Positions 16,695 through 25,334 of a DNA stretch of 35,130 nt are shown here, in pieces. The DNA comes from Bacteroidota bacterium. Lineage in GTDB: Bacteria; Bacteroidota; Bacteroidia; Chitinophagales; Saprospiraceae. The stretch is taken from NCBI GenBank assembly GCA_024642705.1, contig JAHEAQ010000055.1:1-35130 (forward strand). The letters are read 5' to 3'. Within the stretch, counting starts at the first letter, position 1. Every line of letters starts with the position of its first letter. Both the position numbers and the translations under genes were made by a program. The notes beneath the pieces were generated by a model, which saw nothing but the letters and a program-made list of their open reading frames with translations, was not told the DNA's origin and made no database searches.

Positions 16695-17156
16695 ATGAAT
16701 GCAGACGAAAACTTTAAAAAATTAGAATTAGAGTTACCATCACCACCAAAACCAATGGGTGTATACAAACCATTTCTAATTGTTGGAAATATGGCTTATG
16801 TTTCTGGACATGGCACATTAAAATCAGATGGAACATTAATAATCGGAAGAATTGGTGAAGATTTAAATATTGAAGAAGGCAAATTAGCGGCTCGCCAAGT
16901 TGGTCTCGCTATAATTTCTACTTTAATAGATAATTTAGGATCCTTGGATAAAATATCCAGAGTTGTGAAAGTTTTAGGAATGGTGAATTCCACCTCAGAT
17001 TTTGATCAACATCCATATGTTATCAATGGTTGTAGCGAAATATTTAGATCTATTTGGGGACAAGAAAATGGTGTAGGAGTAAGAAGTGCAGTTGGTATGG
17101 GAAGTCTTCCAAACAATATTCCTGTTGAAATAGAAGCTCAATTTTTATTGAAATGA
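16695..17156 (+). CDS. RidA/YjgF family enamine-imine deaminase
   Basis: A 153-residue cytoplasmic protein of the longer YjgF-like subfamily (endoribonuclease-like, PF14588 type). RidA proteins hydrolyse 2-aminoacrylate and related imines formed by PLP-dependent dehydratases. Visible are the N-terminal LPSPPKPMGVYKPFLIVGNM, the AYVSGHG core and GVRSAVGMGSLPNNIPVEIEAQ, with the Arg and Glu of the active-site rim. The ATG at 16695 is the true start, 2 nt after the transporter stop; the frame stays open upstream but that part overlaps the transporter. Its TGA overlaps the next ATG (ATGA). Its place next to a D-serine-type dehydratase gives it an obvious job. Confidence 0.9.
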   Translation: MNADENFKKLELELPSPPKPMGVYKPFLIVGNMAYVSGHGTLKSDGTLIIGRIGEDLNIEEGKLAARQVGLAIISTLIDNLGSLDKISRVVKVLGMVNSTSDFDQHPYVINGCSEIFRSIWGQENGVGVRSAVGMGSLPNNIPVEIEAQFLLK

Positions 17157-18259
17157 ATAAAAAATATTGGAATCAGATAGACTTGTCTACCATTGACACT
17201 CCTGCATTGCTTATTGACAAAGATATGGTTCAACAAAATATTAATCTTGCCATTTCTTATGTCGAATCTGTGGACAAATTAAGGCCACATGTGAAAACTC
17301 ATAAGATGCTCGAAGTAGCAAAAATGCAAATGGCAGCAGGAATAAATAAATTTAAATGCGCAACAATTGCTGAAGCTGAAATGCTTGGAATGGCTGCAGC
17401 AAAAGATGTAGTCATTGCTTATGCAGTGCAAGGTCCAAAAATAAATAGACTGATTCAGCTTATTAATAAATTTCCTGCTACTACTTTCAATGTCTTAATA
17501 GATAATGTATGGAGTGCTGAACAACTTAACAATGCTTTTGAATCCATTGAGCAAAAAATAAATGTCTATTTTGATATAAATAATGGCCAAAACCGGTCGG
17601 GGATTAAAGTCAAAGATGCCAAAATTTTATTCAAATCAATCGATCAAATGGCTAATCTGGTTATTATGGGAATCCATTGTTACGATGGTCATATTAGAAT
17701 GGAATCTTATGAAAATAGAGTAAAAGAGTCCACTAAGGCATTTAAAAAAGTCCTGAAATTTAAAAATTTCCTTGAAAAAAATTTAAACAAAACAATCGTT
17801 ATTATCGCTGGGGGAAGCCCTTCATTTAGTGTTCACTCAAAATTCCATGATGTAGAATGTAGTCCAGGTACTTTTATCTTTTGGGATGCAAGATATGGAA
17901 ATGATTATCAAGAGCAAACTTTCAATAAAGCTGCTGTCGTTGCAACTAGAGTTATTTCAAAAATAAACAATCATACTTATTGTTTAGATTTAGGCCACAA
18001 AAGTATTGCAGCCGAATTTCCTCTTCCAAGGATTGAATTTACAGAAAAGTTAGATTGTTCTCAAATTAGCCAAAGCGAAGAACATTTGGTTATTGAATGC
18101 AACCAAAAAAATGCTTTAGAAGTAGGTCAAGTTTTAACGGCATATCCTTTTCATATTTGTCCTACAGTAGCATTATACGATAAGGCAAATATTGTTGAAA
18201 ATGGCAAAATTGTTAGTCAATGGGATGTAACAGCTAGAAATAGAAAAATCACGGTATGA
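17153..18259 (+). CDS. D-serine dehydratase / D-threonine aldolase family enzyme (alanine-racemase fold)
   Basis: A 368-residue fold-type III PLP enzyme with an N-terminal TIM barrel and a C-terminal metal-binding beta domain. The PLP lysine lies in RPHVKTHK (about 44-51, probably K48). GIHCYDGH (173-180) and IIAGGSPSF (217-225) match the family. The metal motif is HICPT with H334 and C336. The HxC form is the one I associate with Zn-dependent D-serine dehydratases, while bacterial D-threonine aldolases commonly have HxD, so I favour D-serine to pyruvate plus ammonia. This residue argument comes from memory of the family. The enzyme overlaps RidA and the dipeptidase by 4 nt on each side, so the operon is translationally coupled. 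Confidence 0.87.
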   Translation: MNKKYWNQIDLSTIDTPALLIDKDMVQQNINLAISYVESVDKLRPHVKTHKMLEVAKMQMAAGINKFKCATIAEAEMLGMAAAKDVVIAYAVQGPKINRLIQLINKFPATTFNVLIDNVWSAEQLNNAFESIEQKINVYFDINNGQNRSGIKVKDAKILFKSIDQMANLVIMGIHCYDGHIRMESYENRVKESTKAFKKVLKFKNFLEKNLNKTIVIIAGGSPSFSVHSKFHDVECSPGTFIFWDARYGNDYQEQTFNKAAVVATRVISKINNHTYCLDLGHKSIAAEFPLPRIEFTEKLDCSQISQSEEHLVIECNQKNALEVGQVLTAYPFHICPTVALYDKANIVENGKIVSQWDVTARNRKITV

Positions 18260-19332
18260 ACAATAAAAAATTCATTATAGACGGGCATCTTGATATAAGC
18301 ATGAATGCCATGCAATGGAATAGGGATGTTAGGTTGCCTGTTGATGAAATTAGAGCTTCTGAAAAGGGAATGACAGACAAACCTGATAGAGGCAATAATA
18401 CAGTATCATTGCCAGATATGCGTGAGGGAAACATCGGTCTTTGTTTTGCAACTTTGATTGCCCGATATGCAAAACCTACTCACCCTCTTGGAGGTTGTAA
18501 ATCTCCAGAACAAGCTTGGGCAACTACTCAAGGTCAACTAGCTTGGTACAATGAAATGGACAGACAAGGTGAAATGATATTGATAGAGGATAAAGAAAGC
18601 TTAGACGAACATTTAAACCATTGGAATAAAGATGAAAATTATAATGCTATAGGCTTTATCTTAACCTTAGAAGGTGCGGATTCCATTGTATCCTTTGATC
18701 ATTTATATCTAATGTATGCGGATGGATTAAGAGCCATCGGACCAGCGCATTATGGTCCCGGTACCTATGCCTTCGGAACTGACAGTGAAGGAAGTATTGG
18801 CTCTAAAGGCAAAGAATTATTGTCTAAGATGGACGAATTGGGGATGGTCCTTGATGCTACTCACCTTTGTGACATTAGTTTTTGGGAGTCTATGGATCAT
18901 TTCAACGGTCATATATGGGCAAGTCACAATAATTGCAGAGCACTAGTAGATCACAATCGTCAATTTTCTGATGATCAAATCAAAATATTAATAGAACGCA
19001 ATGCTGTGATCGGCATGCCAATGGATGCATGGATGCTGGTGCCTAATTGGCAAAGAAGAATCTCTCATCCTAGCACTACTAATGTTACTCTTCAACATGT
19101 CATTGATAATATGGATCATATTTGTCAGATTGCTGGGAATTGCGACCACATAGCTTTAGGTACAGATTTAGATGGTGGATTTGGAACGGAGCAAGGACCT
19201 TCAGATATCAACACCATCTCAGATTTGCAAAAATTAAATGAACTTCTCAAAAGTCGAGGTTACAGTTCTCAAAATATTGATGCTATTTTTAATGGAAATT
19301 GGATGAGGAAGTTAAATGAGATTTTAATTTAG
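18256..19332 (+). CDS. M19 (renal-dipeptidase type) membrane dipeptidase
   Basis: Zinc dipeptidase of the amidohydrolase superfamily, 358 residues. Metal and active-site residues are H11 and D13 in DGHLD, E139 in LTLEGAD, H203 in ATHLCD, H224 in ASHNNCRALVDHNRQ, and the Asp in LGTDLDGG. M19 enzymes cleave dipeptides and often tolerate a D-residue at the C-terminal position, which fits the preceding D-amino-acid enzyme. No clear signal peptide is visible, so I expect a cytoplasmic enzyme acting on imported dipeptides. It is the last gene of the operon; no clean terminator is seen before the converging dioxygenase gene 76 nt away. Confidence 0.93.
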   Translation: MNNKKFIIDGHLDISMNAMQWNRDVRLPVDEIRASEKGMTDKPDRGNNTVSLPDMREGNIGLCFATLIARYAKPTHPLGGCKSPEQAWATTQGQLAWYNEMDRQGEMILIEDKESLDEHLNHWNKDENYNAIGFILTLEGADSIVSFDHLYLMYADGLRAIGPAHYGPGTYAFGTDSEGSIGSKGKELLSKMDELGMVLDATHLCDISFWESMDHFNGHIWASHNNCRALVDHNRQFSDDQIKILIERNAVIGMPMDAWMLVPNWQRRISHPSTTNVTLQHVIDNMDHICQIAGNCDHIALGTDLDGGFGTEQGPSDINTISDLQKLNELLKSRGYSSQNIDAIFNGNWMRKLNEILI

Positions 19333-19408
19333 ATAGAATATTGGTTCGAATAGACCTATTTATGGAATGACAACCAAGTTAATTAAATGGATAGATATTA
19401 ATTCTTAG

Positions 19409-20593
19409 TCAATTTTTCCTATCAGGTTCAGAAAGATAAAATAGCTCATTTATTGTTTCGTCCAGTCTTTTCTTAATCATTAAGAAATTTGATGCCGTTG
19501 GTTTCAGGTCAGTATAGTTTCCAATTATATTCCTATTTTTATATAATAGGATCGTATTTTCAACTTCTGGATTAAAATTGTTCAAATTGATTTCTGACTT
19601 TTTATCCATTAACGAGGGTACAAAAGTTAATGCAACTTTTTCAAGATTTAGTTCTCTTCCAATTTTTGCTAATTCCTTTTCCCTATATTCTTTATTGTAT
19701 TTTGTTTCATTTCCATAAACAAAATAAACTTTTAAATATTTTTCTCGCTTAACACTTTCTGATTCAAGAAAAATAAGCCATTTTTTAATTTCTAGCCAAT
19801 CTGGTTTATTACCAACTAAATACAAAATTCCTTGATATCTACCATATTTACAAATTGGACAAGTTTTGCTTCCTCTGTCTGGACCCCATGCATGAAACGG
19901 AGTAAATGAAATTACATCTTCACCTACCTCATTACCTGAAATTGATTTCTTCTTGTTATCCTTTGGATAATTAGGAATATTTAAGCCCAAAATGATGTTT
20001 TTTTCGGCAATTAAAAGATCACCCTTTTGTAAAAACCTTAAAATACCGCTTCCTCCCCTATTCTCCATTTTCTTTCTTTTTGCAGTCGTCAATAAAATAT
20101 CATCATCGAACACAAAATCGTCAATGTAATATTCCTCGTCAATCATAGGTTCCTTAATTGCCGGATGTATATGAGCTGGTTCTCCCCGATCTGGGTAAAC
20201 TCCAGGCCTAACTGTATAAATGGTATATTTACCATTAGCGTCTGATTTGACCCAACTTCTAATACTTCCATGCCGATTAACCTTGGGATTCAAATATGGA
20301 GTTGCTGAATATAGTCCATTTATATCCGTATGGTAATAATACAATATCACATTCGGCGCAGGAGTGATACCGTCAATTTCAAATATTGTCCCTGTAATAC
20401 ATATTTTTTGCCCTTCTTGATGCCATCCTGGAGAAGTATCTATTGATTTTATGTTTTCAGGCATATCCACATAAAAAAAATCTCCATTTTCGAATGGACC
20501 TCCAACTTTATTAGGTTTCGAAATAGAAGTATTTTGTGCTTCGCAACCAATACTTAATATAACTATTAGGATTAAAATAGGAATAATTCTCAT
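19409..20593 (-). CDS. Exported intradiol-dioxygenase-like domain fused to a CxxC thioredoxin-like domain
   Basis: A 394-residue probable lipoprotein (signal ending LSIGC, Cys17). The N-terminal domain (about 45-175) resembles protocatechuate 3,4-dioxygenase: a NGLYSATP Tyr (Y95), then PGVYPDRGEPAHIH with Y133, H141 and H143 in the order of the two Tyr and two His non-haem Fe(III) ligands. After a charged linker (175-220) comes a second domain with GPDRGSKTCPICKYGRYQG (C245, C248) followed by alternating strand/helix segments, as in thioredoxin-like folds. The fused use is unknown; exported intradiol-like proteins are not always ring-cleaving. The LytTR gene lies 97 nt upstream on the same strand. 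It starts with ATG. Confidence 0.75.
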   Translation of the reverse strand: MRIIPILILIVILSIGCEAQNTSISKPNKVGGPFENGDFFYVDMPENIKSIDTSPGWHQEGQKICITGTIFEIDGITPAPNVILYYYHTDINGLYSATPYLNPKVNRHGSIRSWVKSDANGKYTIYTVRPGVYPDRGEPAHIHPAIKEPMIDEEYYIDDFVFDDDILLTTAKRKKMENRGGSGILRFLQKGDLLIAEKNIILGLNIPNYPKDNKKKSISGNEVGEDVISFTPFHAWGPDRGSKTCPICKYGRYQGILYLVGNKPDWLEIKKWLIFLESESVKREKYLKVYFVYGNETKYNKEYREKELAKIGRELNLEKVALTFVPSLMDKKSEINLNNFNPEVENTILLYKNRNIIGNYTDLKPTASNFLMIKKRLDETINELFYLSEPDRKN

Positions 20594-20690
20594 CGTACAT
20601 AAATTATTTTGATGTCATAATGTTAACACCATTCTAACTTAGTTGTGGAGCATCTTAAGAGGATAATTACTCAGTGGAGTAAATTAAAAG

Positions 20691-21515
20691 CTAAGCAGAG
20701 GGCATAATCAAACTTTCCCAATTCTTCCTATAGTGCCTGCTCATTCTTAGCTCTTTCATATTCTCTAGAATTAAATCATAATCTCCATTTTGACGAGAAA
20801 TAATTTCTTTTACTGCATTTTTATTCACAATAGTTGATTTATGAATCCTTAAAAATTGGAAGGGATCAATTACTTCTTCAATTTTTCCAAGACTTTGATT
20901 CATTAAATGCATTCCTTTATCAGTATAAATCGATGTATAAGGTCGATTGCTTTCAATATAAACGATATCTTGCACATCAATCAAAACAAATTTATTTCCC
21001 TTCTTCACACTTAACATTGTTTTGTATTTCTTTACAACAACGTCATCCTCATTAACACTATTAGACTTCCAAATTAAATAAAATGAAAAGCAAACATATA
21101 TTAATATCGTAACGATGGAGTCATTTGAAATACTTGCCAATAATGTTTGTCGAAAAGGATGTGGAGGTTGGAAAAAAATATTACTGAGTATTGCAATGAC
21201 AGCAGAAAAAAAAATAACATGGCAAAATGAAAGAATAGTGGATAGCATCAAAAATGTACCACCTAATTGTAAAGACTTAAGCTTCTTTTGCTTTAACTTT
21301 TCAAACACATTTATCAATACATGCAATAAAGGAATAAAGAACAACCAATAAAAATTAAATAAAAGTGCTTCAGACCAATAAAAACTTGAATTTCGAATAT
21401 AAGAAAACAAGTAATCCTGACCAATATTTATTGCATAAACGGCAACCCAAAATATTGCAATGACTTGGAAAGATGATAATTTTCTAAAAAAACTCCTTAT
21501 TACATTCCGATCCAA
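20691..21515 (-). CDS. Membrane-anchored LytTR DNA-binding regulator
   Basis: A 274-residue regulator with four hydrophobic segments in the first 155 residues and a C-terminal LytTR domain (about 168-270). The latter begins KGNKFVLIDVQDIVYIESNRPYT and contains FLRIHKSTIVNKNAVKEI, which marks LytTR proteins. There is no receiver or kinase domain, so the signal is probably sensed by the membrane part. The start is TTG 21515: no in-frame ATG precedes the first hydrophobic segment and an in-frame TAA lies at 21524-21522. It is 131 nt downstream of the permease/peptidase gene and 97 nt upstream of the dioxygenase gene. A promoter candidate upstream suggests it can be transcribed on its own. Confidence 0.88.
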   Translation of the reverse strand: MDRNVIRSFFRKLSSFQVIAIFWVAVYAINIGQDYLFSYIRNSSFYWSEALLFNFYWLFFIPLLHVLINVFEKLKQKKLKSLQLGGTFLMLSTILSFCHVIFFSAVIAILSNIFFQPPHPFRQTLLASISNDSIVTILIYVCFSFYLIWKSNSVNEDDVVVKKYKTMLSVKKGNKFVLIDVQDIVYIESNRPYTSIYTDKGMHLMNQSLGKIEEVIDPFQFLRIHKSTIVNKNAVKEIISRQNGDYDLILENMKELRMSRHYRKNWESLIMPSA

Positions 21516-21633
21516 TTTGTTTTAATTCATTTATAATTATGATATACTTTTAATTGACATAAGATAAATCTTTTATTGGACCAAATCAATTAATAAATAC
21601 CATTAAATGGATTAATCTTCAGACTTTGAACAT

Positions 21634-21664
21634 CAAATTTATTGGCTTATTTTTTTTCGGTCAA
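21634..21664 (-). promoter_or_regulatory. Candidate promoter of the LytTR gene
   Basis: On the minus strand, TTG (21664-21662), a 20-bp spacer, then TAAATTTG (21641-21634). This is one of the best matches in the window to the Bacteroidota pattern TTG-N19-21-TAnnTTTG. The -33 element lies inside the end of the permease/peptidase coding region. The leader to the TTG start would be about 110 nt. Confidence 0.5.
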
Positions 21665-24600
21665 TTTTTTCACATTATCTGCAGGCAACCTGTCCACTAA
21701 TAAGAAATTTGGATCTATTCCTGCTTCATAGGGAAGTTCACTTACAATAAAAGTAAAAGTAGTATCGGTTGCACTGATCTTGTGTCGTTCTAATAAAATT
21801 GGCCTTCCATATTGATGGTCTTTTTCTTTTTCTTTGCTGAAAACGCCTACATCTATGTAATCATTATGCGGCACTAATATTTCTTTTCCTAATGAGTCAG
21901 CTTCATACTTTTCTATTTTAACATTGATTTGAACTTCATATTGATTCTCTGTTAATTTTGTAAAACTTGCTTCAGAAGTGCTGTTGCTATATAGTACTAT
22001 TTTCTTAAACATATCATCCACCAAATATTGTAAACTATCTGGAGTTACTTGTTCGATATATTTAAGCACATCATAAGTTGTTGTGTAAGGTGGTTCTTGA
22101 TAAGCTACTTCGTCAACATATCTTTTTAACGCCATATTCAAGCTATCTTCACCGATATAATCTTGTAAAGCATACATCACTACACTTCCCTTTCTATAAT
22201 GAATATATTGCTGATTTTCATTTAACATTAAAGGCATTTCTTTTTCTCTTTCTGTGCCTCGACCTCGCAAATATCTATCCATTTCATACTTCATGAACTG
22301 CTTCATTTTATCATTTCCATATTCCTCTTTCATTACCATAAGTGCTCCATATTGAGAAAAGGTTTCTGACAACATAGTTGCTCCTTGAACTTCTGCACCA
22401 ATTACCAAATGTGCCCACCATTGGTGTGCCATTTCATGAGCCACGACATAATAAACCATATCAATGGCATCCTCTTCATTTAGATTTGCTATAAACCCAA
22501 TTGATTCTGAATACGGCATTGTTCCAGGAAATGCCTGAGCAAATGTAGCATATCTCGGAAATTCTATTATTCTCGCTTGCTCATGTGGGTACTCCATAAA
22601 ATTCTTTGAATAATAGGTCAATGATTTTTTTAGAGATTTCATCATTTTATCAACATTGTATTCATGCCCTTTATGATAATATACCTCTACATCTACTTTT
22701 TGTCCGGTTGGAGAAGTCCAAATATCTCGCTCTACTTGATACCTACCAGAGATAAAATTGTAAAAATTAAGTACAGGCTTCTTTAATTTATATTGATAAA
22801 AATTCCTACCTCCTTCTTTCCATTCTTTCATCAAAGTACCTGGAGCAATTGCAATTTGATCTTCTGAGGTGCTTATTTTACTCGAAACATTTACCCAATC
22901 AGCATCGCTGCTGATATAAGTGTTTCTGCAAGCTTCTCCACAATTTTCATGTAACTTAGCAATTCTTGGTCTATATGGCAGATTATTTTTCTCCCTTTTC
23001 TTTTTATCTGTTAATTCACCCGAAGCTGTATAACCAATGACAGGAATAAGTTTAAAACTGCTTAGAAATGTTCCATTTTCTACAATATCAGTATTGCTCA
23101 CTTCATTTTCAATTCCTTTAGTAATATAAGATGAATTTACTTCGAAATTCATTGTATCTCCTGGCAATAAAGGCTTATCTAATTGGTAAATGGCATACTT
23201 CAATTCTTTATCTTCAAATACAAGTTGAGCGTTTGGTATTTTGATTTCGACTTTAATATCTGTAGGCATGGAAAAGTGAATGCTATCAATGTTTTCAGAT
23301 GTCTTATTTTTAATTTTAATATTTGCTTTTGCTTCAAAATCTCTTTCTTTCGGGAATATTGAAACTTCATAATCTACATCCGTTATTCTGGGTTGAGCAA
23401 TATGCTGGTACTTCTTATACTTAACCTCATAATTTACCTGCCTCATTTCGTTGGTCTTGTCACTTACAATTTCATTTACAATCTTAGTTTGATAAAAAAG
23501 AAAACTTCCTGTAATCAACCATAATAAACCAAAACCAATGGTTGCAAAAACAATTTTACCTGAAAATCTTTCCTTTGCAATTGCAAATCTATTGGCCCAT
23601 GTTAATGATTTTCCTCTCACCCAAAACAAGATTCCTCCAATTGACAATAATGCTGTAAAAAACATCCAATATGCATTAAACCATGCTAAACCCCTCGAAT
23701 ACAAAGACCATTTATTCATATCTGAATATATATAGGGCGGGGTTTCTCCAAATAAAAACAAATTGCTTTTAATTTTGAGCGCTAATCCACCAAATGCTAT
23801 GATGACCAAGCAAACTATAAATACAAAATATCCCAAGTATTTGTTGTTGACCAAAGTTTGCAAAAGCATCGCCAATAGGATCAAAGGAACAAATGCCATT
23901 AAGTCGTAGACTAATAATTCGCGTGCGTATACTCCTAGTTCAAAATTATAATATCCATTTAATGCTTGTGCAGCAACCCCACAAAGGATAGACAATATAA
24001 GAATCAAAAAAAGCATACCAATTAGGGCAGTCATTTTTGAAATGAAAGGTATCCACGTCGCAAAAGGTGAGGCATCAAAAAATTCACTCATTTTGTAGTC
24101 CCTTTCTCTCCAAATAACAACTCCAGAATAATACATTAGTATTCCCACCAGAAATAAATACAAAGATCCTCTAATCGCATCCACCATATAATAGGTTACA
24201 GGATGGTTTCCTGTTCCATAATTCTCATCTACAAATTGAATTGCAGTTATCATATTGATCAAACCAAAAATCAACAATACTATGAAAGGAGTACTCTTTG
24301 TAATGCTCCAAAATTCCATCATAGTTTGATGCAGAAACTGCTTTAGAGTTGTTTGTGTATTTTCTATTATATTAACTTTTGGCAAAGTTTTCGTTGAAGA
24401 AATCATTGGCATGATTTCCTTTTCTACTAAATTATTTTTTGATTTAATTCGTTTAAAAAATGACTTTTTCTTTGAAAATGAAAACCTGAAATAAGTAAAA
24501 ATAATCATAAGCATCGCCACTAATATCCATATCATTCTATTTAATAAAATGGGACCTGAAAAACTTAGCCATTGTGAATTCTTTTCATCGATTGTCCAAT

Positions 24601-25264
24601 ATTTGGTCAATAATGTATGAGAGTTGATTGCAAGAGGATCCATCAATATAGCTACAGATTCATTTTCTAAATCACCTCCTAAATTGATCATTACCAAATA
24701 CCCAATCAATACTGCCATTGACCCGATAAACGAAAATAAAGCTGATCGGAACAATGCTGCTAACATAAATACTATGGCAGAAATGAAAAATGTGTTTGGA
24801 ACTACTCCAATTATAAAAGTTGACCAATAAGCTCCTGGATAAAATGGGCCAATTTGCGATTCGTCTACGGATGGCATCATACTTCCAAAATATATTCCTG
24901 CAAATATTCCTATAAAAGGTATTAGAGAAATTAAGGTTGCTGCAAGAAATCTGCCTCCAAGATATCCAACTTTGGATAATGGTGTAGAAAATACAATTCC
25001 ATCAAAATCGTGCTCAAAATCTTTTAAAATTGAGCTATTCATGATCGCAGTACTCATAAATATTCCAATCAATGTCATTAACAAAACAGTATTCATAATA
25101 ACAAGTGGAGAATTTATATGGACTGCATCTGTACTTCCTCCAATATGAACATTATCGCTAAAAGTGGCTACGAAGACCAATAAAAAATTGATTAATGTAA
25201 AAATATATATGATAGGCCTCTTAAGCCGATATTTCAATTCGAAAAGAAAAAATTCAGTGAACAT
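21647..25264 (-). CDS. ABC-2-type permease fused to an M1-family aminopeptidase
   Basis: A 1205-residue inner-membrane protein. About residues 1-620 contain numerous hydrophobic segments in two ABC-2-permease-like halves, separated by charged loops. About 650-1200 is an M1 metallopeptidase domain with HEMAH (943-947) and a further Glu in LSETFSQY (E967) as zinc ligands, one residue further from the HExxH than the usual HX18E. A segment MPYSESIGFI stands where the GAMEN substrate motif normally lies. Permease/M1 fusions are known in Bacteroidota, and their substrate is undefined. The ATPase gene is 70 nt upstream on the same strand. It starts with ATG. Confidence 0.9.
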   Translation of the reverse strand: MFTEFFLFELKYRLKRPIIYIFTLINFLLVFVATFSDNVHIGGSTDAVHINSPLVIMNTVLLMTLIGIFMSTAIMNSSILKDFEHDFDGIVFSTPLSKVGYLGGRFLAATLISLIPFIGIFAGIYFGSMMPSVDESQIGPFYPGAYWSTFIIGVVPNTFFISAIVFMLAALFRSALFSFIGSMAVLIGYLVMINLGGDLENESVAILMDPLAINSHTLLTKYWTIDEKNSQWLSFSGPILLNRMIWILVAMLMIIFTYFRFSFSKKKSFFKRIKSKNNLVEKEIMPMISSTKTLPKVNIIENTQTTLKQFLHQTMMEFWSITKSTPFIVLLIFGLINMITAIQFVDENYGTGNHPVTYYMVDAIRGSLYLFLVGILMYYSGVVIWRERDYKMSEFFDASPFATWIPFISKMTALIGMLFLILILSILCGVAAQALNGYYNFELGVYARELLVYDLMAFVPLILLAMLLQTLVNNKYLGYFVFIVCLVIIAFGGLALKIKSNLFLFGETPPYIYSDMNKWSLYSRGLAWFNAYWMFFTALLSIGGILFWVRGKSLTWANRFAIAKERFSGKIVFATIGFGLLWLITGSFLFYQTKIVNEIVSDKTNEMRQVNYEVKYKKYQHIAQPRITDVDYEVSIFPKERDFEAKANIKIKNKTSENIDSIHFSMPTDIKVEIKIPNAQLVFEDKELKYAIYQLDKPLLPGDTMNFEVNSSYITKGIENEVSNTDIVENGTFLSSFKLIPVIGYTASGELTDKKKREKNNLPYRPRIAKLHENCGEACRNTYISSDADWVNVSSKISTSEDQIAIAPGTLMKEWKEGGRNFYQYKLKKPVLNFYNFISGRYQVERDIWTSPTGQKVDVEVYYHKGHEYNVDKMMKSLKKSLTYYSKNFMEYPHEQARIIEFPRYATFAQAFPGTMPYSESIGFIANLNEEDAIDMVYYVVAHEMAHQWWAHLVIGAEVQGATMLSETFSQYGALMVMKEEYGNDKMKQFMKYEMDRYLRGRGTEREKEMPLMLNENQQYIHYRKGSVVMYALQDYIGEDSLNMALKRYVDEVAYQEPPYTTTYDVLKYIEQVTPDSLQYLVDDMFKKIVLYSNSTSEASFTKLTENQYEVQINVKIEKYEADSLGKEILVPHNDYIDVGVFSKEKEKDHQYGRPILLERHKISATDTTFTFIVSELPYEAGIDPNFLLVDRLPADNVKKLTEKK

Positions 25265-25334
25265 TCTTGTCTATTTTATAATTTTAATGATTGTGGTAAG
25301 AACCAAAGGATATTGACTTTAAGATCAATTAATT

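Noticed and set aside
19342-19356. GGTTCGAATAGACC, which resembles a tRNA T-arm
   Set aside because: The downstream arm and the D and anticodon stems needed for a tRNA cannot be found around it.
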